Shown: positions 31,726 through 42,291 of the stretch, piece after piece
How the letters are laid out: each line of letters opens with the position of its first letter
Position numbering within the stretch: position 1 is the first letter of the stretch
From: Chryseobacterium sp. 18061
GTDB taxonomy: Bacteria > Pseudomonadota > Gammaproteobacteria > Enterobacterales > Enterobacteriaceae
Assembly: GCA_902706205.1 (NCBI GenBank)
Contig: CACSKA010000004.1
Location: 62,001-126,000 of the forward strand
Direction: 5' to 3'
Length of the DNA: 64,000 nt
Notes under the pieces: generated by a model
What the model was told of the DNA's origin: nothing
Seen by the model: the letters and a program-made list of their open reading frames with translations, nothing else
Databases searched by the model: none
Position numbers and translations under genes: made by a program

Positions 31726-31763
31726 ATTTTAGCGGACTGCCAGGCAAAAGCAAACGGTTGCTT
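31726..31763 (-). promoter_or_regulatory. xanP promoter with PurR-like box
   Basis: On the minus strand a -10 TAAAAT (31731-31726) has, 17 bp upstream, a -35-like TTTGCT (31754-31749). That hexamer lies inside AAGCAAACGGTTGCTT (31748-31763), which agrees at 13 of 16 positions with the PurR consensus ACGCAAACGTTTGCGT. Purine repression of a purine transporter would make sense; this is inference from the motif. Confidence 0.6.
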
Positions 31764-31966
31764 TCAATATATTAAGGAAGCATAACTATGCAGTTTTTTA
31801 TGCTGTTTTTGCACGTTTTGTCGCAAATTTAACCGCCGGTGAGATTTTTTTCTGTCATTTTTCACTGTATTTTGCGTAAAATCCGGCTCCTGATAATAAC
31901 GATGAGAACATTCATTACAGGTATTCACGTCGCTAAAATTGGATTATGCGCTAACAAGGAGCTTTT

Positions 31967-33169
31967 ATGTTTCATCTCGATACGTTATCGACGCTTGTTG
32001 CGGCAACGCTGGTGTTGCTGTTAGGACGCAAACTTGTCCATACCGTCCCACTCTTCAAAAAATACACAATCCCTGAACCCGTAGCAGGTGGTCTGCTGGC
32101 TGCGCTGGCACTGCTGGTGCTGAAAAAGAGCATGGGCTGGGAAATCGATTTCGATATGAGCCTGAAAGATCCGCTGATGATGGCCTTCTTTGCCACCATT
32201 GGCCTGAACGCCAATCTTGCGAGCCTGCGCACCGGCGGCAAAGTGGTTGGCACCTTCCTGATTGTGGTGGTAGGGCTACTGCTGATGCAGAACGCCATCG
32301 GGATTGGTATGGCGAAAATGCTGGGGCTGGATCCGCTGATGGGCCTGTTGGCCGGTTCGATTACGCTTTCCGGTGGTCATGGCACCGGTGCGGCCTGGAG
32401 TAAGCTGTTCGTCGAACGTTATGGTTTCGCCAATGCCACCGAAGTGGCGATGGCCTGTGCGACCTTTGGTTTGGTGCTGGGCGGCCTGATTGGCGGCCCG
32501 GTGGCGCGTTATCTGGTGAAACATTCCTCTACGCCAGACGGTAAACCAGACGATTTAGAAGTGCCAACGGCTTTCGAAAAGCCAGAAGTGGGTCGCATGA
32601 TCACTTCTTTAGTGCTGATTGAAACCATTGCGCTGATTGCTATCTGTCTTACCGTCGGGAAAATCGTTGCGCAATTGCTGGTGGGCACCACGTTTGAGCT
32701 GCCAACCTTCGTTTGCGTGCTGTTTGTCGGGGTTATCCTCAGCAATGGTCTGGCGGTACTGGGCTTCTATCGCGTGTTTGAACGCGCCGTATCGGTGCTC
32801 GGGAACGTGTCGCTGTCGCTGTTCCTGGCAATGGCGCTGATGAGCCTGAGACTGTGGGAGCTGGCTTCTCTGGCGCTGCCAATGCTGGCAATTCTGGCGG
32901 TGCAAACTGTCGCGATGGCGCTGTACGCAGTGTTCGTAACCTATCGCATGATGGGCAAAAACTACGATGCAGCGGTGCTGGCTGCGGGACACTGTGGATT
33001 TGGTCTGGGGGCAACGCCAACGGCGATTGCCAATATGCAGGCCATCACCGAACGTTTCGGACCGTCGCACATGGCGTTCCTGGTGGTGCCAATGGTCGGC
33101 GCATTCTTTATTGATATCGTGAATGCGTTGGTGATCAAGCTGTATCTGTTGTTGCCTATGTTTGCATAG
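31967..33169 (+). CDS. gltS: Sodium:glutamate symporter GltS
   Basis: This 400-residue inner-membrane protein takes up glutamate with sodium. The two inverted repeats contain the paired re-entrant-loop motifs SGGHGTGAAW (about residues 136-145) and the GHCGFGLGATPTA stretch near residue 345. Length matches E. coli (401). AAGGAG is 8 bp before the ATG. In E. coli the next gene is convergent recG; here nine kilobases of glp/tpi genes intervene. Confidence 0.95.
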   Translation: MFHLDTLSTLVAATLVLLLGRKLVHTVPLFKKYTIPEPVAGGLLAALALLVLKKSMGWEIDFDMSLKDPLMMAFFATIGLNANLASLRTGGKVVGTFLIVVVGLLLMQNAIGIGMAKMLGLDPLMGLLAGSITLSGGHGTGAAWSKLFVERYGFANATEVAMACATFGLVLGGLIGGPVARYLVKHSSTPDGKPDDLEVPTAFEKPEVGRMITSLVLIETIALIAICLTVGKIVAQLLVGTTFELPTFVCVLFVGVILSNGLAVLGFYRVFERAVSVLGNVSLSLFLAMALMSLRLWELASLALPMLAILAVQTVAMALYAVFVTYRMMGKNYDAAVLAAGHCGFGLGATPTAIANMQAITERFGPSHMAFLVVPMVGAFFIDIVNALVIKLYLLLPMFA

Positions 33170-33193
33170 CGATGTGCCATCGGGCAGAAACAC

Positions 33194-33223
33194 AAAGGCC
33201 GGGGATTATTCCCGGCCTTTTTT
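33194..33223. terminator. gltS terminator, also at the glpK 3' end
   Basis: AAAGGCCGGG pairs with CCCGGCCTTT around a 7-base loop and is followed by T residues on the + strand. It lies 24 bp after gltS and 20 bp past the convergent glpK stop, at the left junction of the relocated block. Confidence 0.88.
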
Positions 33224-33242
33224 ATGGCTCAAACAGTCAGGT

Positions 33243-35619
<2,377 letters not shown>

Positions 35620-35707
35620 GATTGGATCCTGAAGATTCATTGATGATTATTGTGAACATGGAGGTCGAAGACGACCACGCTGCCATGTAGGCATAGTGTT
35701 AATTTAT

Positions 35708-35739
35708 CGTTAACGAACAAAAACGAGAAATATCGAAAT
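35708..35739 (-). promoter_or_regulatory. GlpR-type operator region of glpFK
   Basis: Upstream of glpF the minus strand reads TTTCGATATTTCTCGTTTTT and then GTTCGTTAACGA, clustered TTCG/CGAA half-sites like those bound by GlpR in the E. coli glpF promoter. The exact operator boundaries are not resolved. Confidence 0.5.
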
Positions 35740-35926
35740 CAAAATCTGTGTGCTGCGTCAATAAAATGAGCGTTTTCGCGCTAAAAAGTGCGCGATATGG
35801 CCCTTGTCAACCTGGTGCAAGAATCATTTATTTAACGAATGGATTAACACGTTAGAGGTATTTGCGGCGAACGCTCCAGGTATAGCCTGAAAAGTGTTGC
35901 AAACCACGATCTGAGCGCCCTGGCGC

Positions 35927-35955
35927 TGGACAGGGAGAGCGGCGCTCCATACAAT
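35927..35955 (+). promoter_or_regulatory. zapB promoter candidate
   Basis: TGGACA (35927-35932), 17 bp, TACAAT (35950-35955). The start would be about 80 bp before the zapB ATG. Apart from this and the glpF operators, nothing else is recognised in the 421-bp glpF-zapB gap. Confidence 0.55.
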
Positions 35956-36040
35956 CGGATGCATAGCAGTGCGCTTACTTACGTTAAGGCGTCGCCGGGG
36001 TTCCGGGACGAGTTCAACGCCTTGCAAATTCAGGAGAGGT

Positions 36041-36286
36041 ATGACGATGTCATTAGAAGTGTTTGAGAAACTGGAATCTAAAGTACAGCAGGCGATTGAT
36101 ACTATCACTCTGCTGCAGATGGAAATTGAAGAGCTGAAAGAGAAGAACAATGCACTGTCGCAGGAAGTGCATAACGCGCAAAATGGTCGTGAAGATCTGG
36201 AGCGCGAAAATAACCAGCTGAAAGAACAGCAGCACGGCTGGCAGGAGCGTCTGCAGGCACTGCTGGGCCGCATGGAAGAAGTCTAA
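36041..36286 (+). CDS. zapB: Cell-division coiled-coil protein ZapB
   Basis: This 81-residue protein is almost entirely an antiparallel coiled coil ([16 protein letters not shown] and NNQLKEQQ heptads) and stabilises the FtsZ ring through ZapA. Length and sequence agree with E. coli ZapB. CAGGAGAGGT precedes the ATG. In E. coli rraA and menA follow; here sbp follows after a terminator, which marks an internal junction of the rearranged block. Confidence 0.96.
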   Translation: MTMSLEVFEKLESKVQQAIDTITLLQMEIEELKEKNNALSQEVHNAQNGREDLERENNQLKEQQHGWQERLQALLGRMEEV

Positions 36287-36294
36287 ATTCCCCC

Positions 36295-36318
36295 AACACC
36301 CTTCTTCGGAAGGGTGTT
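36295..36318. terminator. zapB terminator
   Basis: A perfect 10-bp stem (AACACCCTTC with GAAGGGTGTT) with the stable tetraloop TTCG lies 8 bp after zapB, at the zapB/sbp junction. Confidence 0.85.
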
Positions 36319-36432
36319 CTGCTTCTCCCGCTTTATACCCTCAAGTTATAGCCAATCTTTTTTTATTCTTTAATCATCGGTTCTGTTTCTGGCAGGCTAC
36401 GCTCATCACACCACCACAAATGAGAGCGGTCG

Positions 36433-37422
36433 ATGAACAAATTAGGCCTCGGGTTAACGCTTCTGCTGGCATCTGCTGGCGTTCTGGCAAAAGACATTCA
36501 GCTTCTGAACGTATCGTACGATCCAACACGCGAGCTGTACGACAACTACAACAAAGCATTCAGCGCTTACTGGAAAAAACAAACCGGCGACAATGTGGTG
36601 ATTCGTCAGTCGCATGGCGGTTCCGGTAAGCAGGCGACGTCAATTATCAACGGTATTGAGGCCGATGTGGCGACCCTGGCGCTGGCCTATGATGTGGACG
36701 CCATCGCTGCGCGCGGCCGTATCGACAAAAACTGGATCAAACGGCTGCCGGATAACTCCGCGCCATACACCTCGACCATCGTGTTCCTGGTGCGCAAAGG
36801 CAACCCGAAACAAATTCACGACTGGAATGACCTGGTGAAGCCGGGCCTGTCGGTGATTACGCCGAACCCGAAAAGCTCCGGCGGCGCGCGCTGGAACTAT
36901 CTGGCGGCGTGGGGCTACGCTCTGCATCACAATAACAACGACCAGGCCAAAGCGCAGGACTTCGTGAAAGCGCTGTATAAGAACGTAGAAGTGCTGGATT
37001 CCGGCGCTCGGGGTTCGACCAATACCTTCGTTGAACGTGGGATCGGCGACGTGCTGATCGCCTGGGAAAACGAAGCGCTGTTGGCAACCAACGAACTGGG
37101 CAAAGATAAGTTCGAAATCATCACCCCGAGTGAATCTATTCTGGCTGAGCCGACCGTTTCCGTGGTCGACAAAGTGGTGGATAAGAAAGGAACACGACCG
37201 GTTGCCGAAGCGTACCTGAAATACCTGTATTCTCCGGAAGGTCAGGATATTGTGGCGAAAAACTACTACCGTCCCCGTGACCCGGCGATTGCGAAAAAAT
37301 ACGAAGCCGAATTCCCTAAACTGAAGCTGTTTACCATCGACCAGGAATTTGGCGGTTGGGCAAAAGCGCAGAAAGAGCACTTCTCCAACGGCGGGACGTT
37401 TGACCAAATAAGTCAGCGTTAA
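36433..37422 (+). CDS. sbp: Periplasmic sulfate-binding protein
   Basis: This 329-residue protein has a signal peptide cleaved after VLA (about residue 19). It delivers sulfate to the CysTWA ABC transporter. Typical segments are [20 protein letters not shown] at the mature start and the [17 protein letters not shown] stretch near the end. Length equals E. coli Sbp. A terminator follows. No Cys-box was sought in detail. Confidence 0.96.
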   Translation: MNKLGLGLTLLLASAGVLAKDIQLLNVSYDPTRELYDNYNKAFSAYWKKQTGDNVVIRQSHGGSGKQATSIINGIEADVATLALAYDVDAIAARGRIDKNWIKRLPDNSAPYTSTIVFLVRKGNPKQIHDWNDLVKPGLSVITPNPKSSGGARWNYLAAWGYALHHNNNDQAKAQDFVKALYKNVEVLDSGARGSTNTFVERGIGDVLIAWENEALLATNELGKDKFEIITPSESILAEPTVSVVDKVVDKKGTRPVAEAYLKYLYSPEGQDIVAKNYYRPRDPAIAKKYEAEFPKLKLFTIDQEFGGWAKAQKEHFSNGGTFDQISQR

Positions 37423-37435
37423 CGACGATAAGCAT

Positions 37436-37460
37436 AACGGCCCTGCGGGGCCGTTTTTCT
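37436..37460 (+). terminator. sbp terminator
   Basis: AACGGCCC pairs with GGGCCGTT around TGCG, followed by TTTTTCTTT, 13 bp after the sbp stop. Confidence 0.9.
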
Positions 37461-37515
37461 TTGATCATCTTTTTGCGCTACCCTTTCGCTTCAGAGCTTT
37501 TACAGGGATCGAAAA

Positions 37516-38271
37516 ATGAAGCGCATCAAATATCTGATTATGACGCTGGTTATTGTGGTGGGCGGAGCGGTTGCAGGCGGCTGGTACTGGCTGCATACCG
37601 GCAATCCGGATGCCTTACGCCATTTCGTTATCGACCAGTGCGTGCCACAACAACAGGAGAGCCAGTCTCCGGCCCCGTGCGATTCGGTGAACCTGAAGGG
37701 CGGCTATGTGTTGTTCAAGGACCGCAACGGTCCGTTGCAGTATCTGCTGATGCCGACGTACCGGATTAACGGCACAGAAAGCCCACTATTGCTGAATCCT
37801 CACACTCCCAACTTTTTCTGGCAGGCCTGGCAAAACCGTCAGGTCATGAGCATTCGCCACGGTTCTCCGGTGCCGGATTCCGCCGTGTCGCTGACCATAA
37901 ATTCGCGTACCGGGCGCACGCAGAATCATTTTCATATCCATATCTCCTGCCTGCGGCCTGATGTGCGCGAGCAGCTGAATAACAGCATGGAGTCGATCAG
38001 TACGCGCTGGCTGCCGCTGCCGGGTGGATTGCGCAATCATGAATATCTGGCCCGCCGCGTGACCGAGAATGAGCTGGTGCAGAAAAGTCCGTTCCTGATG
38101 CTGGCGGACGAAGTGCCACAAGCCCGCGATCATATGGGCCGCTTCGCACTGGCGATGGTGCAGCAGAGTGACGGCACGTTTGTGCTGCTGGCGACCGAGC
38201 GTGACATGCTCACGCTGAACCGCGCATCTGCCGAGGAAATCCAGGATCATCGCTGCGAAATTCTGAAATAA
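37516..38271 (+). CDS. cdh: CDP-diacylglycerol pyrophosphatase
   Basis: This 251-residue protein has an N-terminal membrane anchor (about residues 6-26). It hydrolyses CDP-diacylglycerol to CMP and phosphatidate. The HIT-like motif HFHIHIS holds the catalytic histidines. Sequence and length match E. coli Cdh, which sits between sbp and tpiA exactly as here. A bulky cysteine-containing loop ([16 protein letters not shown]) follows the anchor. Confidence 0.94.
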   Translation: MKRIKYLIMTLVIVVGGAVAGGWYWLHTGNPDALRHFVIDQCVPQQQESQSPAPCDSVNLKGGYVLFKDRNGPLQYLLMPTYRINGTESPLLLNPHTPNFFWQAWQNRQVMSIRHGSPVPDSAVSLTINSRTGRTQNHFHIHISCLRPDVREQLNNSMESISTRWLPLPGGLRNHEYLARRVTENELVQKSPFLMLADEVPQARDHMGRFALAMVQQSDGTFVLLATERDMLTLNRASAEEIQDHRCEILK

Positions 38272-38331
38272 GCCCACCATTTTTGGCAGGTTACTTGCTT
38301 CTTCTGTCGTCGTAGACGTGCTAAAGATATA

Positions 38332-38362
38332 AAAAAACCCGGTGGCGTAACGCGACCGGGCC
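38332..38362 (-). terminator. tpiA terminator
   Basis: On the minus strand CCCGGTCGCG pairs with CGCCACCGGG (one mismatch) and is followed by seven T residues, 20 bp after the tpiA stop. Confidence 0.88.
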
Positions 38363-38382
38363 TGATTCGTTAGCGTGATTAA

Positions 38383-39150
38383 TTACGCTTGTTTCGCGGC
38401 TTCAGCTGCTTTAACGATGACTGCGAAAGCGTCAGCTTTCAGAGATGCACCGCCAACCAGCGCGCCGTCGATGTCCGGCTGGGTGAACAGTTCAGCAGCG
38501 TTAGATGCGTTTACGGAACCGCCGTACTGAATGATAACTTGCTCAGCCACTTTCGCGTCTGCTTTAGCAATGTGATCACGGATGAATTTGTGAACTGCCT
38601 GAGCCTGCGCAGGAGTTGCAGATTTACCCGTACCGATTGCCCATACTGGTTCGTAAGCGATAACCACGCCTTCGAATGCTGCTGCACCCTGAGTTTTCAG
38701 GACCGCGTCGATCTGACGTGCACAAACTTCTTCAGTTTTGCCCGCTTCGTTTTCTGCTTCGGTTTCACCGATGCACAGAACCGGTACCAGACCCTGCTCT
38801 TTCAGCACGGCGAATTTCTTGGCGATCAGTTCGTCAGATTCTTTGTGGTAAGTACGACGCTCAGAGTGACCGATGATGATGTATTTCGCACCGATATCTT
38901 TCAGCATTTCCGCAGAGGTTTCACCGGTGAATGCGCCAGACAGGTTCAGGTCAACGTTCTGCGCGCCCAGGACGATGTGGCTGCCGCCAGCGGCGCGGTT
39001 TGCCAGATCGAGGTACATTTCCGGTGGCGCGATAGCAACGCCACAACCGGTTACGCCACTCAGCTCTGTACGCAGGTTAGCAACCAGTTCGTTTACCATG
39101 TGGCGGCTGCCGTTCAGTTTCCAGTTACCCATCACTAAAGGATGTCGCAT
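38383..39150 (-). CDS. tpiA: Triosephosphate isomerase
   Basis: This 255-residue TIM-barrel enzyme interconverts dihydroxyacetone phosphate and glyceraldehyde 3-phosphate. The catalytic lysine lies in MGNWKLNGS, the histidine in IIGHSERR, and the glutamate in [10 protein letters not shown]; all are present. Length equals E. coli TpiA. It is monocistronic between two hairpin-bounded gaps and convergent with cdh. Confidence 0.98.
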   Translation of the reverse strand: MRHPLVMGNWKLNGSRHMVNELVANLRTELSGVTGCGVAIAPPEMYLDLANRAAGGSHIVLGAQNVDLNLSGAFTGETSAEMLKDIGAKYIIIGHSERRTYHKESDELIAKKFAVLKEQGLVPVLCIGETEAENEAGKTEEVCARQIDAVLKTQGAAAFEGVVIAYEPVWAIGTGKSATPAQAQAVHKFIRDHIAKADAKVAEQVIIQYGGSVNASNAAELFTQPDIDGALVGGASLKADAFAVIVKAAEAAKQA

Positions 39151-39259
39151 TTGAATTCTCCACGCTACTTAAGCGAATTAAGGAAGATGGCCACCCCTCA
39201 GGGCAGCATGGTCTGTGAAACAGTATAGAGATTCGGCGCTGGAAAGGCTTTGCTTTTTG

Positions 39260-39859
39260 TCATTTATTGTTGCTTTCGAGCGTCTCAGAAAGGGCCAGCT
39301 TAATCGGTTCAACAGCGAAGGTCAGCCCCTTTTCGCCGTTATCTGCGACCACATAGCGAAGCGCACCTTCACTGCGAGTGTAGTAGCGTTTATTCTTTCC
39401 GGCAGAAAGGAGCTTTTGCAGTTTTTGCAGACTTTGCGATTTAGTTATCGTCGGAGTGAAGACGCGTAAAACCGCACCCATATATTCCAGTGCTTTCTCT
39501 TTGGCGGCTTTTTGCTCCGGCCCCTGAATCGGTAGCCAGGTTATCTGCATCGATTTAACTTTCAGCGTGCCGCGCTCAAGAGCCGTGGAGGCGTACAGAT
39601 TTTCATTAATTTTGCTGGCGGCACGGGTGAGGCTCAGCTGATCGCGGCTGGTAGTAATTGAGTGGAATTCGTTTAGCGTGAGTGATGGATTATCTGCGTT
39701 AAACTTCTCGCGAAATTGGCTAATGGACAGATCAAATGTCGGCGAACCCGAGAGCAGGTAAGGCGCGGTGATGGATTCGCCCGTTTCAGCCGACAGCGCG
39801 TTTTGGCCGACAGCCAGCGCTGTAAGCCCAATCAAACACAAAGCCAGCCATTTCGTCAT
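39260..39859 (-). CDS. yiiQ: DUF1454 periplasmic protein YiiQ
   Basis: This 199-residue exported protein has a signal peptide ending near ALSA (residue 23) and is the same length as E. coli YiiQ. The start at 39859 (MTKWLALCL) is taken over a methionine three codons upstream because it fits the E. coli length and has AGGTGG before it. Function is unknown. It stays next to tpiA as in E. coli. Confidence 0.9.
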   Translation of the reverse strand: MTKWLALCLIGLTALAVGQNALSAETGESITAPYLLSGSPTFDLSISQFREKFNADNPSLTLNEFHSITTSRDQLSLTRAASKINENLYASTALERGTLKVKSMQITWLPIQGPEQKAAKEKALEYMGAVLRVFTPTITKSQSLQKLQKLLSAGKNKRYYTRSEGALRYVVADNGEKGLTFAVEPIKLALSETLESNNK

Positions 39860-39973
39860 GTGCACCACCTAAGATTTTTTCCTGGGGATGATTAAAACGG
39901 TAAACCGCCCCGCTTGTCAAAAAGAGACCACTTCAGGGTAAACTACGCGCATTACGATGATAAGGAATTTTCC

Positions 39974-40393
39974 ATGACCCTACAGCAGTGGTTATTTTCG
40001 ATTAATGGGCGTATTGGGCGCCGTGATTTTTGGATCTGGATAGGTATTTGGGTGCTGGCGATGATTGTGCTATTCACCCTCGCAGGCAGTGGTTTACTGA
40101 ATCTGCAAACCGCGGCGTTTGCGCTGGTGTGCCTGCTCTGGCCGACGGCGGCAGTAACCGTTAAACGCCTGCACGACCGGGGTAAATCAGGCATCTGGGC
40201 GCTGTTGATGATCCTCGCATGGATGCTTCTCGCGGGTAACTGGGCGGTGCTGCCGGGCGTCTGGCAGTGGGGTGTGGGCCGCTTTATTCCGACCCTGATT
40301 ATGGTAATGATGCTTATTGACCTGGGCGCGTTTGTTGGAACCCAAGGCGAAAATAAGTTCGGAAAAGACACGATTGCCGTTAAATACCGCTGA
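39974..40393 (+). CDS. yiiR: DUF805 inner-membrane protein YiiR
   Basis: This 139-residue protein has four hydrophobic segments and the DUF805 features FSINGRIGRRDFWIWIG and VKRLHDRGKSG. AAGGAATTTTCC precedes the ATG at 39974. The stop adjoins the stop of convergent fpr with no gap. In E. coli yiiS and uspD lie between these genes; they are absent here. Confidence 0.9.
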   Translation: MTLQQWLFSINGRIGRRDFWIWIGIWVLAMIVLFTLAGSGLLNLQTAAFALVCLLWPTAAVTVKRLHDRGKSGIWALLMILAWMLLAGNWAVLPGVWQWGVGRFIPTLIMVMMLIDLGAFVGTQGENKFGKDTIAVKYR

Positions 40394-41140
40394 TCACCAG
40401 TAGTGTTCGGCCGTCATATGGCCCGGTCGGCGACGCAAATGTTTGGTCATCTGCCGGGCGTCTTTCAGCAACTGTTGGGTATCACGCACCATCTGCGGGT
40501 TTCCGCACAGCATTACATGACTGTTTTCGGTGGTCATCTTCAGACCTACGGCCTCTTCCAGCGCTCCGCTTTCGATAAGCGCCGGTACGCGTCCGGTTAA
40601 CGAGCCTGGCACTTCCTCGCGGCTCACCACGGTTTGGATGCGCAGTTTCCCTTGGTACTGTTTTTGCAGTTCCAGCATCAACGGTAAATAGCTTAAATCG
40701 TGGGCATAACGTACCGCGTGCAACAACACTAAGTTGTTAAAACGTTCCAGATTTTTCCCTTCCTGCAGAATCGACAGATACGGGCCGAGCGCCGTGCCGG
40801 TCGCCAGCATCCACAGCGTGTCGCAGTCCGGCACTTCATCCAGAACAAAGAAACCTGCCGCTTCGCTGACCACTTGCACTTCATCGCCGGGTTTAAGCGC
40901 CGCCAGACGCGGACTGAGTTTGCCCTCTGGCACCGTCACCAGATAAAACTCGAGGTCAGGATTATTGGGTGCATTGACGTAGGAATAGGCGCGCTGGACG
41001 CGCTCGCCGTCAATTTCCAGCCCAAGCTTGGTGAATTGTCCGGCCGTGAAGGGGTGAACGGGGGCATGAACGGTGAGGCTGAACAGGGCGTCTGTCCAGT
41101 TCTCGACTTTGGTAACTTTACCTGTGACCCAATCCGCCAT
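40394..41140 (-). CDS. fpr: Ferredoxin/flavodoxin-NADP+ reductase
   Basis: This 248-residue FAD enzyme moves electrons from NADPH to flavodoxin or ferredoxin, feeding radical enzymes and SoxRS-linked repair. The FAD motif RAYSYVN, the NADP-site ATGTALGPYLS and the C-terminal tryptophan are all in place. Length equals E. coli Fpr. It lies downstream of glpX with 95 bp between, which include a hairpin. Confidence 0.96.
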   Translation of the reverse strand: MADWVTGKVTKVENWTDALFSLTVHAPVHPFTAGQFTKLGLEIDGERVQRAYSYVNAPNNPDLEFYLVTVPEGKLSPRLAALKPGDEVQVVSEAAGFFVLDEVPDCDTLWMLATGTALGPYLSILQEGKNLERFNNLVLLHAVRYAHDLSYLPLMLELQKQYQGKLRIQTVVSREEVPGSLTGRVPALIESGALEEAVGLKMTTENSHVMLCGNPQMVRDTQQLLKDARQMTKHLRRRPGHMTAEHYW

Positions 41141-41192
41141 GATCTTCTCCTCGCTACGTTGATAGTTCTATCTTCGCTACCAGAAGGAAAGA

Positions 41193-41216
41193 TTTCCAGC
41201 CCCGAAAGGCTGGAAA
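41193..41216 (-). terminator. Hairpin between glpX and fpr
   Basis: A perfect 9-bp stem (TTTCCAGCC with GGCTGGAAA) lies 20 bp after the glpX stop; the minus-strand continuation is T-rich. It probably ends the transcript that enters glpX. Confidence 0.65.
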
Positions 41217-41235
41217 GCTCTATTGATCAAATAAA

Positions 41236-42246
41236 TCAGAGGATATGCAGCTGGATTTCCGGATCTTTGCGGTCGAGATAGTGAATCGACTGAATGCGGC
41301 GGATGGTGCGCGATTTACCGCGGATCATTAGCGTTTCGGTGGTGGCGATATTGCCCTTGCGGGTAATGCCGTCCAGCAGGTCGCCTTTAGTGATGCCGGT
41401 GGCGGAGAAAATAACGTTGTCGCTGCGGGCCATTTCGTCGAGGCGCAGCACTTTCCCGGCTTCGATACCCATAGCGACACAGCGCTCGAGTTCGTTTTCG
41501 CCAATGCGACGGTTTTCCGGCGAGTCGCCTTTAACGTCGTGGCGTGCCAGCAGGCGGCCATGCATATCGCCGTCCAGTGCGCGGATAACCGCGGCAGACA
41601 CCACGCCCTCCGGCGCGCCGCCAATCCCGTACAGCACATCAACTTCGCTGTCAGGCATACAGGTCAGAATGGAGGCCGCAACGTCACCGTCAGGGATGGC
41701 AAAAACGCGCACGCCAAGCTTTTGCAAATCGGCAATCACCTGGTCGTGGCGCGGTTTAGCAAGAATGGTGACGGTTAGCTCAGAAAGCGGCTTATTCAGC
41801 GCCTTCGCTACATTGCGCAAATTCTCTTCGAGCGGCAGATTGAGGTCGATAGCGCCTTTTGCACCAGGGCCGACAATCAGCTTTTCCATGTACATATCTG
41901 GAGCGTTCAGGAAACAGCCTTTATCGCCCACGGCCAGCACCGCCAGCGCGTTCGCCTGACCCATCGCGGTCATGCGGGTGCCTTCAATTGGGTCCACGGC
42001 GATATCAACTGCATCACCTTTGCCAGTGCCGACCTGCTCGCCGATAAACAACATCGGGGCTTCGTCAATTTCGCCTTCGCCAATCACGATGGTGCCGTCG
42101 ATATTGACCTTGTTGAGCATGATGCGCATGGCATTCACGGCGGCGCCGTCGGCGATATTTTTATCACCGCGACCCAGCCATTTGTAACCGGCAAGCGCTG
42201 CGGCCTCGGTCACACGCGAAAATTCGATGGCAAGTTCTCGTCTCAT
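41236..42246 (-). CDS. glpX: Class II fructose-1,6-bisphosphatase
   Basis: This 336-residue Mn-dependent phosphatase converts fructose 1,6-bisphosphate to fructose 6-phosphate. The metal-site motifs IGEGEIDEAPM and DPIEGTRM are intact and the length equals E. coli GlpX. In E. coli it is the third gene of glpFKX. Here glpFK are 7.4 kb away on the far side of the block, and glpX begins 45 bp after the recG stop on the same strand with no terminator visible between. It is therefore likely read from the rpoZ-spoT-trmH-recG transcript or an unseen promoter inside recG, outside GlpR control. Confidence 0.96.
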   Translation of the reverse strand: MRRELAIEFSRVTEAAALAGYKWLGRGDKNIADGAAVNAMRIMLNKVNIDGTIVIGEGEIDEAPMLFIGEQVGTGKGDAVDIAVDPIEGTRMTAMGQANALAVLAVGDKGCFLNAPDMYMEKLIVGPGAKGAIDLNLPLEENLRNVAKALNKPLSELTVTILAKPRHDQVIADLQKLGVRVFAIPDGDVAASILTCMPDSEVDVLYGIGGAPEGVVSAAVIRALDGDMHGRLLARHDVKGDSPENRRIGENELERCVAMGIEAGKVLRLDEMARSDNVIFSATGITKGDLLDGITRKGNIATTETLMIRGKSRTIRRIQSIHYLDRKDPEIQLHIL

Positions 42247-42291
42247 AACATACTCGTTTTGGAAGCTAAGAATGGCGCGCAGCCCAAAAGG

